Part shown: positions 1-8,763 of the stretch, piece after piece
Numbering within the stretch: position 1 is the stretch's first letter
How the letters are laid out: each line of letters starts with the position of its first letter
Assembly: GCF_900106065.1 (NCBI RefSeq)
Contig: NZ_LT629796.1
Span: forward strand, 186,001 to 250,000
Direction: 5' to 3'
DNA from: Pseudomonas mandelii
GTDB lineage: Bacteria; Pseudomonadota; Gammaproteobacteria; Pseudomonadales; Pseudomonadaceae
DNA: 64,000 bases
Notes under the pieces: model-generated
The model's input: only the letters and a program-made list of their open reading frames with translations
Databases searched by the model: none
What the model was told of the DNA's origin: nothing
Made by a program: the position numbers and the translations under genes

Positions 1-76
1 CGGCGTGCTTAAACGCTTGAAGGTGCGAGTCGGCGATCAGGTCAAGAATCGTCAAATTTTGTTGGAGGTCGAATAA
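1..76 (+). CDS. C-terminal end of a biotinyl/lipoyl-type domain protein (partial)
   Basis: Only the last 24 residues are in the window, ending in LLEVE and a TAA at 74-76. The pattern G-V-x-K-x-L-x-V-x-x-G-D-x-V, followed five residues later by LLEVE, is the second half of a biotinyl/lipoyl barrel, as found at the C-terminus of biotin-dependent carboxylase/decarboxylase subunits or membrane-fusion proteins. The upstream sequence needed to tell these apart is missing, so no specific product is claimed. Confidence 0.5.
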   Translation, partial: GVLKRLKVRVGDQVKNRQILLEVE

Positions 77-147
77 GCCGCTAGGCGGATCCGCCGGCTT
101 TGGCTACGCTCAAGCCCTATCAGGACGCGGATACCAGGAACCCTGCG

Positions 148-696
148 ATGCCTCACTGGCTGGTGATCGATCTGGAAGCCACCACCGATGACGGTGGCTG
201 GCCAGTTACGGAAATGGAAATCATCGAAATCGGAGCCACCCTGGTGGACCGAAAAGGGCGCGAGGTGGATTGTTTCCAGTGCTTCGTTCGGCCACTGCGT
301 CGGCCTTTGCTGACGCCGTTTTGCCGGGAGCTGACGCACATCACTCAGGCCAACGTCGACGCAGCGCAGACGCTGAGTGAGGTCTGGCCGTCATTCGAGC
401 AATGGCTCGTGCGCCATCAATCGGAGCTGGAGGGCTGGGCCAGTTGGGGCGATTACGACCGCAAGCAACTGCTTCAGGAATGGCAGCGACTGCATTTGTG
501 CAGCGTGCTTGAGAAAGTGCCGCACATGAATCTCAAACAGCGCTTTGCCAAGGCCCGGCGCCTGGAACGCCCGCTGGGGCTCAACGGCGCGCTGCAACTG
601 GCGGGCATGCAGTTCAATGGCCAACAGCATCGGGCGCTGGAAGATGCGCGCAATACGGCGCGCCTGTTGCCACAGGTTCTCCCGCCAGAGAGGTGA
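148..696 (+). CDS. 3'-5' exonuclease, DEDDh family (KapD/ERI-1-like)
   Basis: A 182-residue DnaQ-like exonuclease. Near the start VIDLEATT gives the DxE of motif Exo [10 protein letters not shown] is the Exo II region and [14 protein letters not shown] the ExoIII H-x(4)-D. The fold resembles the ERI-1/KapD subgroup, which trims RNA or DNA 3' ends; the substrate is unknown. I chose ATG 148 because AGGAA lies 7 nt upstream; an in-frame TTG at 100 would add 16 residues but has no good ribosome site. The gene follows the carboxyl-carrier-like gene by about 70 bp and precedes ppnP on the same strand. Confidence 0.85.
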   Translation: MPHWLVIDLEATTDDGGWPVTEMEIIEIGATLVDRKGREVDCFQCFVRPLRRPLLTPFCRELTHITQANVDAAQTLSEVWPSFEQWLVRHQSELEGWASWGDYDRKQLLQEWQRLHLCSVLEKVPHMNLKQRFAKARRLERPLGLNGALQLAGMQFNGQQHRALEDARNTARLLPQVLPPER

Positions 697-757
697 CGGC
701 GTTCATGGCCTTGTGCATACTGGCCGGCCCTTTTTAGCCCTTTTCGAGGAATCGCCC

Positions 758-1042
758 ATGTTTAAAGTCAACGAGTACTTCGACGGCACCGTCAAGTCGA
801 TCGCCTTTGGCACCGCTGAAGGTCCTGCGACCATCGGCGTCATGGCTCCGGGCGAATACGAATTCGGCACCAGCCAGCGTGAAATCATGCACGTGGTGAC
901 CGGTGCCCTCACCGTCAAACTGCCTGACAGCACCGATTGGGAAACCTTCGCCGCCGGCAGCCAGTTCAACGTGCCTGCCAACAGCAAATTCCAGCTCAAA
1001 GTGGCCGTCGACACCGCTTACCTGTGCGAATACCGCGGCTAA
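758..1042 (+). CDS. ppnP: Pyrimidine/purine nucleoside phosphorylase PpnP
   Basis: A 94-residue single-domain cupin of the DUF1255/YaiE family, exactly the usual length. Visible hallmarks are the N-terminal [10 protein letters not shown], the [10 protein letters not shown] strand and the C-terminal YLCEYRG. Family members phosphorolyse several purine and pyrimidine nucleosides, feeding nucleoside salvage in the cytoplasm. It sits 61 bp after the exonuclease gene, has GAGGAA upstream, and ends in a strong bidirectional terminator shared with the convergent MOSC gene. Confidence 0.93.
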   Translation: MFKVNEYFDGTVKSIAFGTAEGPATIGVMAPGEYEFGTSQREIMHVVTGALTVKLPDSTDWETFAAGSQFNVPANSKFQLKVAVDTAYLCEYRG

Positions 1043-1064
1043 ACCCCCGGGTTTTCACAGCGAC

Positions 1065-1103
1065 AAAAAAATGCCCGGGGACCTTGGGACCCGGGCATTT
1101 TTT
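1065..1103. terminator. Bidirectional rho-independent terminator between ppnP and the MOSC gene
   Basis: An A-run, the stem arm ATGCCCGGG, a loop of about 10 nt, the complementary CCCGGGCAT arm and a T-run. Because A and T tracts flank the hairpin on both sides it should work for both convergent genes. Confidence 0.9.
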
Positions 1104-1114
1104 ATTTCGTGTGT

Positions 1115-1921
1115 TTATTCCAGGATCGTCACTGGCATGCCGACTTCAAGTTGGCCATTGCTGTCGTTGACCAGGTTCTGCCCGAACATTGCACCGTCCG
1201 CCTGGGAACGGTATTTCTGCAACGTGGCCAGAGGCTCGCGATCACTGCTGCGCTCACCGGTTTGCGGGTCGATGGTGGTCAGGATGCAGCGCGAACAGGG
1301 CTTGACCACGCGGAACTCAACATCCCCGATGCGAATACGCTTCCAGTTGTCCTCGGCAAACGCCTCGCTGCCCTCGATCACCAGGTTTGGTCGAAAGCGC
1401 AGCATTTCCAGCGGGCGCCCGACATTTTTCGAGAGGTCTTCCAGGGACGCCTGCCCGATCAGCAACAGCGGGAAGCCATCGGCGAACGCCACTTGATCGT
1501 CATTCCGGCCATAGCCCGCTTGTGTGGTGCGCGCGCGATCCAGAGGAATTTGCACCAGGCGCGTCGGCTTTCCAATGAACTCACTGACCCAGGCGCCGGC
1601 TTCATCGCCGGCATCGGGCACGCGCAGGCTGTCTTTGAAGATCGTTACGCCCCGTAGTTCAGCGCCGCTACCCGGCAAGGCAATATCGATTGCCGGGCGT
1701 CCGGGCGCACTGAGGGTCAAACCACCGTCAGCATTCCATAACGCCGACAGCTGGCTCATCTTCCCCACCGTGCGCTGGGTCAGGAAGCGCCCATTGGCCT
1801 CGTCCACGAGCATCCAGCGGCGGTCACCGTCCAGCCCCAGTTTGTCGAGACAAATCTGCTGCAGGGCCTCGGCCTTGCCGGATTTCAACGGATAACGGTA
1901 AAGCGCGCTCAGACGCAACAT
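1115..1921 (-). CDS. MOSC domain-containing protein (YcbX-like)
   Basis: A 268-residue protein with an N-terminal MOSC_N beta-barrel (LYRYPLKSGKAE) and a C-terminal MOSC domain with the conserved cysteine in KPCSRC. MOSC proteins bind the molybdenum cofactor sulfur; E. coli YcbX reduces N-hydroxylated bases such as 6-hydroxylaminopurine. Unlike E. coli YcbX (about 370 residues), this protein lacks the C-terminal 2Fe-2S ferredoxin domain, so it would need a separate electron donor. The start at 1921 has AGGGAG about 7 nt upstream; 7 extra residues from an upstream start are unlikely. The Moco genes moeA/moaB/mobA are 6-8 kb away. Confidence 0.88.
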   Translation of the reverse strand: MLRLSALYRYPLKSGKAEALQQICLDKLGLDGDRRWMLVDEANGRFLTQRTVGKMSQLSALWNADGGLTLSAPGRPAIDIALPGSGAELRGVTIFKDSLRVPDAGDEAGAWVSEFIGKPTRLVQIPLDRARTTQAGYGRNDDQVAFADGFPLLLIGQASLEDLSKNVGRPLEMLRFRPNLVIEGSEAFAEDNWKRIRIGDVEFRVVKPCSRCILTTIDPQTGERSSDREPLATLQKYRSQADGAMFGQNLVNDSNGQLEVGMPVTILE

Positions 1922-2014
1922 GGCCAGCTCCCTGGTGGGCAAAAAATGCCACCCTATACGAGCTTGGTCGCCGAATCAAAGGCAGAAAACCGATCTCTGT
2001 TTACCTTTTGGGTC

Positions 2015-2094
2015 GGGCCTGTTCGCGAAGGCGATGTATCAGCCAATATCAATGTTGACAGTGATGGCCTCTTCGCGAGCAGGCTCGCTACAGG
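2015..2094. repeat. REP/BIME-like inverted repeat
   Basis: Two REP-like arms in opposite orientation (TTCGCGAAGGCG and CTTCGCGAGCAGGCTCGCTAC) surround a variable centre. The GCGAGC..GCTCGC core recurs at several other intergenic sites in this window. It lies between the MOSC gene and the 3' end of cheV. Confidence 0.75.
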
Positions 2095-2119
2095 TAGATC
2101 GTGTGCAGCCTAAATCGTG

Positions 2120-3055
2120 TCAGGCCGGCACTTCGTCGAGCATCAGGCGCTGGCGCACCACGTCGACGAGTTTGTCCGGCTGGAACTTGGAGAGGAAATT
2201 GTCGCAGCCGACCTTCTTGACCATAGAGTCGTTGAAACTGCCTGACAGCGACGTATGCAGCACCACGTACAGGCCACGCAAGCGCGGGTCGTTGCGGATT
2301 TCGGTGGTCAGGCGATAGCCGTCCATTTCCGGCATTTCCGCGTCGGTAAAGACCATCAGCAGTTTGTCGGTCATCGACACACCCGTATCGGCCCAGGCCT
2401 TGAGCATGTTCAGCGCCTTCAAGCCGTCGCTGGCGATGTGCATCTTCACGCCCAACTGGCCCAGGGTGTCGCGCAGTTGCGACAGGGCAACGTTGGAGTC
2501 ATCCACCAACAACACTTCACGACCACGGGCGCGCTCCAGCACCGGGTCGTCGAGTTTCTCGCGCGAGACCTTGGCGTTGTACGGCACGATTTCGGCCAGA
2601 ACTTTTTCGACGTCGATGATTTCCACCAACTGATCGTCGACCTTGCTGATGGCGGTCAGGTAATGCTGGCGGCCGGCGCTGGCCGGCGGCGGCAGAATGG
2701 CTTCCCAGTTCATGTTGACGATGCGGTCTACGCCGCCAACCAGGAACGCCTGCACTGAACGGTTGTACTCGGTGACGATGATCGTACTGGTAGGGCCAGG
2801 CACCAGCGGACGCATGCCGATGGCCTGGGACAGGTCAATCACCGGCAACGTCTGCCCACGCAAGTTGACCACGCCGCAGACAAACGGATGGCGCTGGGGC
2901 ATTAGGGTCAGCTTCGGCAGTTGCAACACTTCCTGCACTTTAAAAACGTTGATCGCGAACAATTGCCGACCGGCCAGCCGGAACATGAGAATTTCCAGGC
3001 GATTCTCACCCACCAGTTGTGTGCGTTGGTCTACCGTGTCGAGAATGCCGGCCAT
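2120..3055 (-). CDS. cheV: Chemotaxis protein CheV (CheW domain plus receiver)
   Basis: A 311-residue protein. Residues about 20-160 form a CheW-like domain (NRLEILMFRL, GVVNLRGQTLPVIDLSQAIG). Residues about 180-305 form a response-regulator receiver (EVLLVDDSNVA, phospho-acceptor Asp in VFTDAEMPEMDGY, conserved Lys near LSKF). CheV couples chemoreceptors to CheA and is thought to act as a phosphate sink. The start MAGILDTVDQRTQLVG is the family start and has CAGGAG 7 nt upstream, so I reject the longer form with 11 extra residues. No other che gene is adjacent. Confidence 0.93.
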   Translation of the reverse strand: MAGILDTVDQRTQLVGENRLEILMFRLAGRQLFAINVFKVQEVLQLPKLTLMPQRHPFVCGVVNLRGQTLPVIDLSQAIGMRPLVPGPTSTIIVTEYNRSVQAFLVGGVDRIVNMNWEAILPPPASAGRQHYLTAISKVDDQLVEIIDVEKVLAEIVPYNAKVSREKLDDPVLERARGREVLLVDDSNVALSQLRDTLGQLGVKMHIASDGLKALNMLKAWADTGVSMTDKLLMVFTDAEMPEMDGYRLTTEIRNDPRLRGLYVVLHTSLSGSFNDSMVKKVGCDNFLSKFQPDKLVDVVRQRLMLDEVPA

Positions 3056-3517
3056 TAATGACTCCTGGGCTTGTTCTGATGAATTCACTAAAGAGGGTTA
3101 TCGGCAGTTTTGGCCAGACCTTGACCCTGAGACAAAATGCCATGATCGGGCATTGATGTCACATTAACATCATGCTTTACTGGCGCAGCGATTTCATCTG
3201 CTTCATCTCCTGCGGCGCGACCTCGGTTTGCACGTTAGGTTCCCCTGTGTAAGGGATTCCCCTAGTAACAATCAGGCCCAACCTGATATTCGCAATATCC
3301 AATAGCCATTAATGTGACGCCATTCTCATTGCATGAACGGAGTCAGGCTTTTGTGTGCGATCGCAGGTAAGTGGCCATCCACCCTCTCGAGTTCCCCAGC
3401 CTGCGCCCAGGCCAGCCGGAGCGCGATCTCATGCCGGCACGGCAGCGTCGGGACGCTGGACGTCTTCGTCGACACACACGACATCCCCTCATTTGACATG
3501 ACGTTGTGGAGATAACC
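3056..3517. other. Intergenic region between cheV and the HPt-like gene
   Basis: 462 bp separating two divergent genes. It is lower in GC than its surroundings and should hold promoters for both. On the minus strand there is a short open stretch ending at about 3179 whose last residues read EMKQMKSLRQ, but it has no credible start codon or ribosome site. I call no gene here. Confidence 0.5.
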
Positions 3518-3988
3518 ATGCCGAACGACACTAAACAGTGGGCTCAGCGCTTTCCGGAGTTCCTCGTCGAGGCTGAAACACTCCTGGCCAAATCGGAAGA
3601 GTGCCTTAGCCATCTGCAGTTGATCAGCAATGACAAAGACGCAATCGATTGCATGCTCAGCAGCCTGCTCAAATTAGCGAGTAAGGCGGATGCCCTGGCC
3701 CTGGAGGCGGTTTCTGAATTTTCGCTGCACATCCATGGCTTGTTGAACCACGCCCAAGGCCACATGCAACTGCACGACCAGGCCCTGTGTGCGTTGAAGG
3801 ACTGCTTTACGTTGATGGCCTGGCAACTCGAACTCATCGATCAGACCACCGGCCAACTCAGCCTGGATGAAAGTGAACAGACTTCCCTGATTGAAGCCTT
3901 TGCGTTTCAGGTCGGACAAAGTCATTTCCAGCCTCCGGTTAATTCCAAACCCTTCACGCTTGTTTCCTATTCGGAGCGGCAGGCTTAA
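3518..3988 (+). CDS. Degenerate HPt-like helical protein (hypothetical)
   Basis: A 156-residue soluble, helix-rich protein with no firm family match. Residues about 45-105 (SSLLKLASKADALALEAVSE, then LHIHGLLNHAQG, then LKDCFTLMAWQLELID) have the spacing of a CheA P1-type histidine phosphotransfer domain: helix with phospho-His, G/A-rich turn, second helix ending in LL.x.A..G, then a third helix. The position where the HxxKG histidine would sit reads LASKADAL, with no histidine. If the resemblance is real it cannot accept phosphate there. The start is ATG 3518 with GGAG 6 nt upstream. It lies between cheV (divergent) and a kinase/regulator pair (same strand). The HPt reading is my inference. 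Confidence 0.7.
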   Translation: MPNDTKQWAQRFPEFLVEAETLLAKSEECLSHLQLISNDKDAIDCMLSSLLKLASKADALALEAVSEFSLHIHGLLNHAQGHMQLHDQALCALKDCFTLMAWQLELIDQTTGQLSLDESEQTSLIEAFAFQVGQSHFQPPVNSKPFTLVSYSERQA

Positions 3989-4387
3989 TCCGCCAGATAA
4001 CCAAGCCTTATTGCGTATTATCATTGTCATGATGCCGCTCATTAATTGGAGTGTGCTCATGTCAACGACAGCTCGATGCAAATAACTATTCCCTCCGTTA
4101 AACTTTTTCCATTATGGAACTATCGTCCTAAACCCCTAATTCCTGACTGAATAGACATATATACCGAACGCGACCAACGGTAGCTTAAATGGTATTATGC
4201 CGACCATTAGTTGACGCCATTCTAATGTCAAAGTGACTCCAGACGAGTGCAGGCCGAATTTGAAGGTGCTGTCAGCCCCCGCCCTGGATTGCACGGCTAG
4301 AGACGAGTCACTACAGATTTCAGACAGAGACCCGTCATCCACGATGGCCGGTCTGCCCGCAGCGAACATCCATTGGCTCCATCCGCT
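3989..4387. other. Intergenic region upstream of the HisKA_3 kinase
   Basis: About 400 bp, relatively AT-rich, with no convincing coding frame on either strand. It probably holds the promoter of the kinase/regulator operon. I see no clear terminator hairpin after the HPt-like gene. Confidence 0.5.
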
Positions 4388-5281
4388 ATGTACGCCAGCC
4401 TCAAGTCATTCACCCCACGGCTCCCCTCCCAAAAAAATGCGCGGCGGTTAACGCTTTTGCTGTGCACCGCCTCGGCACTCGGCAGCCTGCTGGTTTTCAG
4501 CTTGTCTGCTTCAGTGCCGATGAGTCTGCTGGTACTGAACATGGCGGCACTTGGCTGCGTCTGGGTACAACATTTCCTGTCGAGCAAATCAATAAAATTT
4601 CAGCCACAAGAACTAGCCGATCGTCTACTTGAGGTCCAGGAAAATGAACGTCATCGTCTCAGCAGGGAACTACATGACGACATCGGCCAGTTGCTGACCG
4701 CGGCAAAACTTCAAAGTGAATGGCTCAAACGCCGGATGCCTGAAGACATGCAAGGCCAGTGCACGGTGCTCTGCGACACACTGGACGAAACCCTTGCCAA
4801 GGTTCGCGATGTCTCGGCCATTCTCAATCCCAGGCAGTTGGCCAGCCTCGGACTTGAAGCCAGCCTGCGTGCGCATTTGCTCAAGACCCTGGCCAATACT
4901 TCAATTCACTGGAGCCTGGAATGCCATCAACGCCTGACCGGCATACCGGAAGAAATGGCGGTGGCCGCCTTTCGAATCACCCAGGAAGCGGTGACCAATA
5001 TTCTTCGCCATGCCAAAGCGAATAACCTGCTGATCCGCCTGCAACGCATGCCCCAGGGTTTGGCGCTGCTGATCAGCGACGACGGCCTGGGGTTCGCACC
5101 TGCCGCGGACCCCGGTCGCGAGGGGCAACGCGGGATGGCCGGGATGGTGGAACGGATCGATCAACTGGGCGGTACCCTGGTCGTGACCAGCGAGCCGGGC
5201 AAAGGCACTCAAATCGAAGCACTCTTTCCCTGGGCGCCCCGTGCGCTCGAACGGGCCAGTACGAATAAGGTTATGCATTGA
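4388..5281 (+). CDS. Membrane sensor histidine kinase, HisKA_3 (NarX/UhpB-type)
   Basis: A 297-residue kinase. Two hydrophobic segments at residues about 20-65 (LLLCTASALGSLLVF and SLLVLNMAALGCVWV) are predicted membrane spans with almost no periplasmic loop, so it may sense something in the membrane. The HisKA_3 dimerisation helix carries the phospho-acceptor His96 in RELHDDIGQLL. The C-terminal HATPase has the N-box FRITQEAVTNILRHA, the G1 box DDGLGF and GMAGMVERI. An in-frame TTG at 4373 is an alternative start; neither has a strong ribosome site. Its stop overlaps the start of the next gene by 4 nt, indicating translational coupling with its partner regulator. Confidence 0.88.
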   Translation: MYASLKSFTPRLPSQKNARRLTLLLCTASALGSLLVFSLSASVPMSLLVLNMAALGCVWVQHFLSSKSIKFQPQELADRLLEVQENERHRLSRELHDDIGQLLTAAKLQSEWLKRRMPEDMQGQCTVLCDTLDETLAKVRDVSAILNPRQLASLGLEASLRAHLLKTLANTSIHWSLECHQRLTGIPEEMAVAAFRITQEAVTNILRHAKANNLLIRLQRMPQGLALLISDDGLGFAPAADPGREGQRGMAGMVERIDQLGGTLVVTSEPGKGTQIEALFPWAPRALERASTNKVMH

Positions 5282-5937
5282 CTTGTAACTTACTTCTGGT
5301 GGATGACCACTCGCTTATCAGGGCAGGCGTGCGCGCTCTGGTGCTGGATATTCCCGGCTACGCGGTCATTGGTGAGGCCAATGACGGCTCGCAGCTACTC
5401 GAGATGGTCGAGAAGCTGTCCCCTGACATCGTTCTGCTGGATATCTCCATGAAGCAGACCGGCGGCCTTGAAGCCTTGCAGCGACTCAAGCAGGTCCGCC
5501 CGCAAAGCAAGGTGTTGATCCTGTCGATGCACACCGACCCGGCCCTGATCATGCAGGCGCTTGAGTCCGGTGCCCATGGCTATTTGCTCAAAGACACCAC
5601 GGCCACCGAGCTGGAACATGCCCTGGATGCCTTGCGCAACAACGAGCGTTACCTGAGCCCGGCCATTGCCCACACAGTTATCAACCAGGCACTGATCCGT
5701 AACCAGAAGCATCAACCCGAGGCTGCGGACTCACACAACCTGACGGCCCGCCAGCTGGAAATCCTGCGACTGATTGTTCGGGGCAAATCCACGCGGGAAA
5801 TCGCCAATGGCCTGGGCCTCAGCATCAAAACCGTTGAAACCCACCGCTCGCAGATCATGAAGCGCCTGCAGATCTACGACGTGGCCGGCCTGGTGCTGTT
5901 TGCCGTGCGCGAGCAAATCATCAGCCTGGACGACTGA
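5278..5937 (+). CDS. NarL/FixJ-type response regulator
   Basis: A 219-residue regulator. The receiver has acidic residues D9/D10, phospho-acceptor D55 in VLLDIS, and the switch Lys in YLLKD. The LuxR-type helix-turn-helix is at residues about 155-205 (LTARQLEILRLIVRGKSTREIANGL, then SIKTVETHRSQIMKRL, shown here in two pieces). It starts with TTG at 5278 inside the 3' end of the kinase gene (TTGA overlap). The overlap makes the upstream HisKA_3 kinase its cognate partner. Its 3' end overlaps the convergent yegS gene by 17 bp. Confidence 0.9.
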   Translation: MTCNLLLVDDHSLIRAGVRALVLDIPGYAVIGEANDGSQLLEMVEKLSPDIVLLDISMKQTGGLEALQRLKQVRPQSKVLILSMHTDPALIMQALESGAHGYLLKDTTATELEHALDALRNNERYLSPAIAHTVINQALIRNQKHQPEAADSHNLTARQLEILRLIVRGKSTREIANGLGLSIKTVETHRSQIMKRLQIYDVAGLVLFAVREQIISLDD

Positions 5938-6838
5938 CCGTTTTCGAAGCGCTCAGCAGAGGCGAATTCTGCGGCAAATGCACGCGCAATGCCGCTGGAC
6001 GCGCCGAGAATCGCAGGCTCTCGCCCTCGATAGGTTCGCCATCCAGATTGATGTAGAGGCCTTCCGCAACTTTGATCTCGACCCATGGCAGGCGAGCTCG
6101 CACAAACATGTTGTCGATGCCGAAGCCATCGGCCAGCAACGTTTTCAACGTACCGACCACTTCCTGCGGCGCCGGCAAAATGCTGATATCCAGCAGCCCA
6201 TCGTCAGCCAGTGCCTCCGGGCACAGTACATGACCACCGCCAGCCTGCCGGCCATTGCCGATACCCAACGCCAAAAGCTCACCACTCCAATGAAAGTCCG
6301 GCCCCTGCAACTCGCCGTAGGCAGCATGCAGTTCGCTGAAGCGCGACAACCCGGTGAACAGATACGCCGCGCCCCCGAGGACTTTCTTCAAGTCTTCCGA
6401 GGTATTCGCCGTGACCTGACTGCCAAAGCCGCCGGTGGCCATGTTCAGAAAGACTTGACCGCCCACCTCGCCCAGATCGATCGCTTGCGGTGCAACCTCC
6501 AGAAGGTCCAGCGCCAGAGCGGGTTCGAGCGGCACACCGGCGGCACGCGCAAAATCGTTCGCGGTGCCCAGCGGCATCAGCACCAGACTGGCCTGCGTCG
6601 AATGCGCTGCCATGGCCTCAGCGATATCACGCAAGGTGCCATCACCGCCGCCGGCAATCAGTTGCGTATAGCCCGCGCTCAAGGCTTCTTCCACCAGCCG
6701 CTGCGCGTCACCCGCCTCCCAGGTCAGTCGGACGGCCAACTCCCAGCCCTGCTGGCGTTTAACGTCGACGGCCGCACGGACCTCCTCGTTGAGCGCCTGC
6801 TTGCCATGCAGAATCAACAGCGCTTTGCGCTCACTCAT
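5921..6838 (-). CDS. yegS: YegS-type lipid kinase (diacylglycerol kinase catalytic domain)
   Basis: A 305-residue DAGK-catalytic-domain protein. The nucleotide-binding signature is AGGGDGTLRDIAEA; LMPLGTANDFARA follows and a C-terminal beta-sandwich carries NLDGEPI. E. coli YegS phosphorylates lipid such as phosphatidylglycerol in vitro; the natural substrate is uncertain. I chose ATG 6838 because GGAG lies 8 nt upstream; 17 extra residues are possible from further upstream. The gene converges on and overlaps the narL-type regulator gene by 17 bp. Confidence 0.9.
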   Translation of the reverse strand: MSERKALLILHGKQALNEEVRAAVDVKRQQGWELAVRLTWEAGDAQRLVEEALSAGYTQLIAGGGDGTLRDIAEAMAAHSTQASLVLMPLGTANDFARAAGVPLEPALALDLLEVAPQAIDLGEVGGQVFLNMATGGFGSQVTANTSEDLKKVLGGAAYLFTGLSRFSELHAAYGELQGPDFHWSGELLALGIGNGRQAGGGHVLCPEALADDGLLDISILPAPQEVVGTLKTLLADGFGIDNMFVRARLPWVEIKVAEGLYINLDGEPIEGESLRFSARPAALRVHLPQNSPLLSASKTVSRPG

Positions 6839-7161
6839 TATTGCCGCTCCCATGTTTGGACTCCGTATGAGAGATGTTGACCTCACCACCGCCTATAAAA
6901 GTCGCAGGGATTTGAATTTTTTTGAGCCGTACAGCCTTGTGGTCCTACAGCGCGGGAAATTTTCTTACAACATGTACGGAATCGGCTCAATTGACCAACC
7001 TTGGCGATTGGTACACCTTGAGGTCCGCGGCATCAGTCATCAACATTCAATACACAGGGATGTGAAAACCATGAGTAGACCTTCTTCAAGGGCCACACAA
7101 AGCGCAATCAACACCAGTGTCGGCCATCCAAAGGGCTTGAAGGCAAGGAGCGTTTCAGCCC
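6839..7161. other. Intergenic region between yegS and the small membrane protein
   Basis: 323 bp. A plus-strand open frame crosses it but lacks a ribosome site and shows no recognisable protein pattern. A 34-codon frame from ATG 7071 ends by overlapping the next gene's ATG; I do not consider it proven. The region probably carries divergent promoters. Confidence 0.45.
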
Positions 7162-7470
7162 ATGCAAAGCCATGACATCAGGTTGCCGATCAGTCAGGTC
7201 GCGCCATCGGCAGGCAATCGCGCCAATCATCAGGCTGAATTCAATAACAGCGCAAAAACCGCCGGAGGAGTTGATATGGAACCTCGCGTCATTGAACTCG
7301 AGACACACCTCAAATACATCCGAAGAGACATGGAAGAGGTCCGTGGCGATGTTAAATCCATCAAACACAGGCTGGCCTATTCTGCGGGTGGAACAGCCGT
7401 GGTCCTGGGGCTGCTGGGCTGGGTCGCCAACAGCCGCTTTGATCAGGTCGTGTCACTTCTGGTTCGTTAA
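7162..7470 (+). CDS. Small membrane-anchored coiled-coil protein (hypothetical)
   Basis: A 102-residue protein from ATG 7162 (AAGGAG 11 nt upstream), or 64 residues from ATG 7276, where GGAGGAG sits 5 nt upstream and gives the better ribosome site. The part common to both has a charged heptad-like helix (ELETHLKYIRRDMEEVRGDV) followed by one membrane span (GGTAVVLGLLGWVA). This layout resembles phage XhlA-like and many small Pseudomonas membrane proteins. No function is assigned. It lies alone between yegS and moeA. Confidence 0.7.
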   Translation: MQSHDIRLPISQVAPSAGNRANHQAEFNNSAKTAGGVDMEPRVIELETHLKYIRRDMEEVRGDVKSIKHRLAYSAGGTAVVLGLLGWVANSRFDQVVSLLVR

Positions 7471-7536
7471 ACGCTAGCCATACACGCAAGCTCCGGCACG
7501 ATCTACCGGGCTTGCGTGGCAAGACTTTCGCCAGAA

Positions 7537-8763
7537 TCAGCTCAGGACTTCGCTCAGCGGAATGAAGTTCACGTCATCGCCTTCGATCAACGTGCGGTCT
7601 TCCAGTACTTCAACCAGACCATCAGCCCAAGCGGCACTGCGGAGCACCCCGGAGCTCTGATTCTTGTAGATGATTGCCCGACCATTCTCCAGGCGTCCAC
7701 GCAAATACTCTCGGCGATTACCAGCCTTTGGCCAGTCGAATCCTGCAGGCACCTGAAACTTTAATGGCTCGACCTCTTTCACACCCTGGCGGCGCAAAAG
7801 ATAGGGCCTGGCCAACAAGGCAAATGTAACCAGCGTCGACGCAGGGTTGCCGGGCAAACCAATCACGGGGACGCCGCGAAAATGACCGAACGTCAGCGGC
7901 TTGCCTGGTTTGATGGCGAGTTTCCACAGGGTCAACTCGCCCTCTTCGCGCAAGGCAATGCCCAGAAAATCGGCTTCTCCCACCGACACGCCGCCGGTAG
8001 AAAGGATCAAATCGACATCCTTCAACTCCCCAAGGCGGGCGCGGGTGGCCGCTAAATCATCGGGAAGAATTCCGGCATCGATCACTTCACAGCCCAAGCG
8101 CTGCAACCAACTGCACAGCAACACGCGATTACTGTTGTAAATCTGTCCCGGCCCGAGGCGCTGGCCCGGCTCTATCAATTCATCTCCGGTTGACAGGACT
8201 GCGACACGAACTTTGCGAACCACGTTGAGCTCAGCACATCCCAGCGACGCCGCCAGGCCCTGCTCGATAGGTCCCAGACGGGTGCCCGCCGGCAAAACAA
8301 GTTCGCCAACGGTAGTTTCCTGGCCTTGCGGGCGAATATTTTGACCCGGGGTCATTGCCTCGATAAAACGAACGCGCTCGTCCGCCTGAACCTCGGCGTT
8401 CTCCTGCATCTCGACGCAATCGGCACCTGCCGGTACAGGCGCACCGGTAAAGATTCGGGCGCAGGTACCTGGCTTCAATGGTTCGGGTGCCTGGCCGGCG
8501 AAAATCTTCTGACTGACCATTAAGGGTTCGCCCGTCCAGTCAGCGACGCGCAAGGCATAGCCGTCCATGGCACTGTTCGGCCAGGGCGGCAGATCAAGCG
8601 TCGAGACCAGGTCGTCGGCCAGTATGCGACCTTCAACCTGTGCCAACGGCAAGCGCTCACGCTCACCTATCGTTGATGCCTCAGCCATTTCCAGCAAACG
8701 CGCGAGCGCGACTTCGACCGCCATCAAGCTACCGGCTTTGCCGGGCTTACCCACGGGATTCAC
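7537..8763 (-). CDS. moeA: Molybdopterin molybdotransferase MoeA
   Basis: A 408-residue MoeA. Family landmarks are PNSAMDGYAL, the FTGAPVPAGAD segment, and the MPT-binding domain motifs STGDEL, STGGVSVGEADF and GLPGNPAS. MoeA inserts molybdate into adenylylated molybdopterin, the last common step of Moco synthesis, in the cytoplasm. I place the start at GTG 8763, overlapping the 3' end of moaB by 17 bp. ATG 8724 would give a shorter protein but lacks a ribosome site; the longer version fits usual MoeA length. It is transcribed with moaB; mobA is divergent. From memory it corresponds to the MoeA2 copy of PAO1. Confidence 0.93.
   Translation of the reverse strand: MNPVGKPGKAGSLMAVEVALARLLEMAEASTIGERERLPLAQVEGRILADDLVSTLDLPPWPNSAMDGYALRVADWTGEPLMVSQKIFAGQAPEPLKPGTCARIFTGAPVPAGADCVEMQENAEVQADERVRFIEAMTPGQNIRPQGQETTVGELVLPAGTRLGPIEQGLAASLGCAELNVVRKVRVAVLSTGDELIEPGQRLGPGQIYNSNRVLLCSWLQRLGCEVIDAGILPDDLAATRARLGELKDVDLILSTGGVSVGEADFLGIALREEGELTLWKLAIKPGKPLTFGHFRGVPVIGLPGNPASTLVTFALLARPYLLRRQGVKEVEPLKFQVPAGFDWPKAGNRREYLRGRLENGRAIIYKNQSSGVLRSAAWADGLVEVLEDRTLIEGDDVNFIPLSEVLS

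Noticed and set aside
3179..3313. Minus-strand open stretch ending in EMKQMKSLRQ upstream of cheV
   Set aside because: The reading frame is open for about 40 codons and peptide-like, but no start codon with a ribosome site exists and I recognise no family.
6789..7175. Plus-strand 128-codon frame over the yegS 5' end
   Set aside because: It begins inside the antisense of yegS, lacks a ribosome site and has no protein-like pattern.
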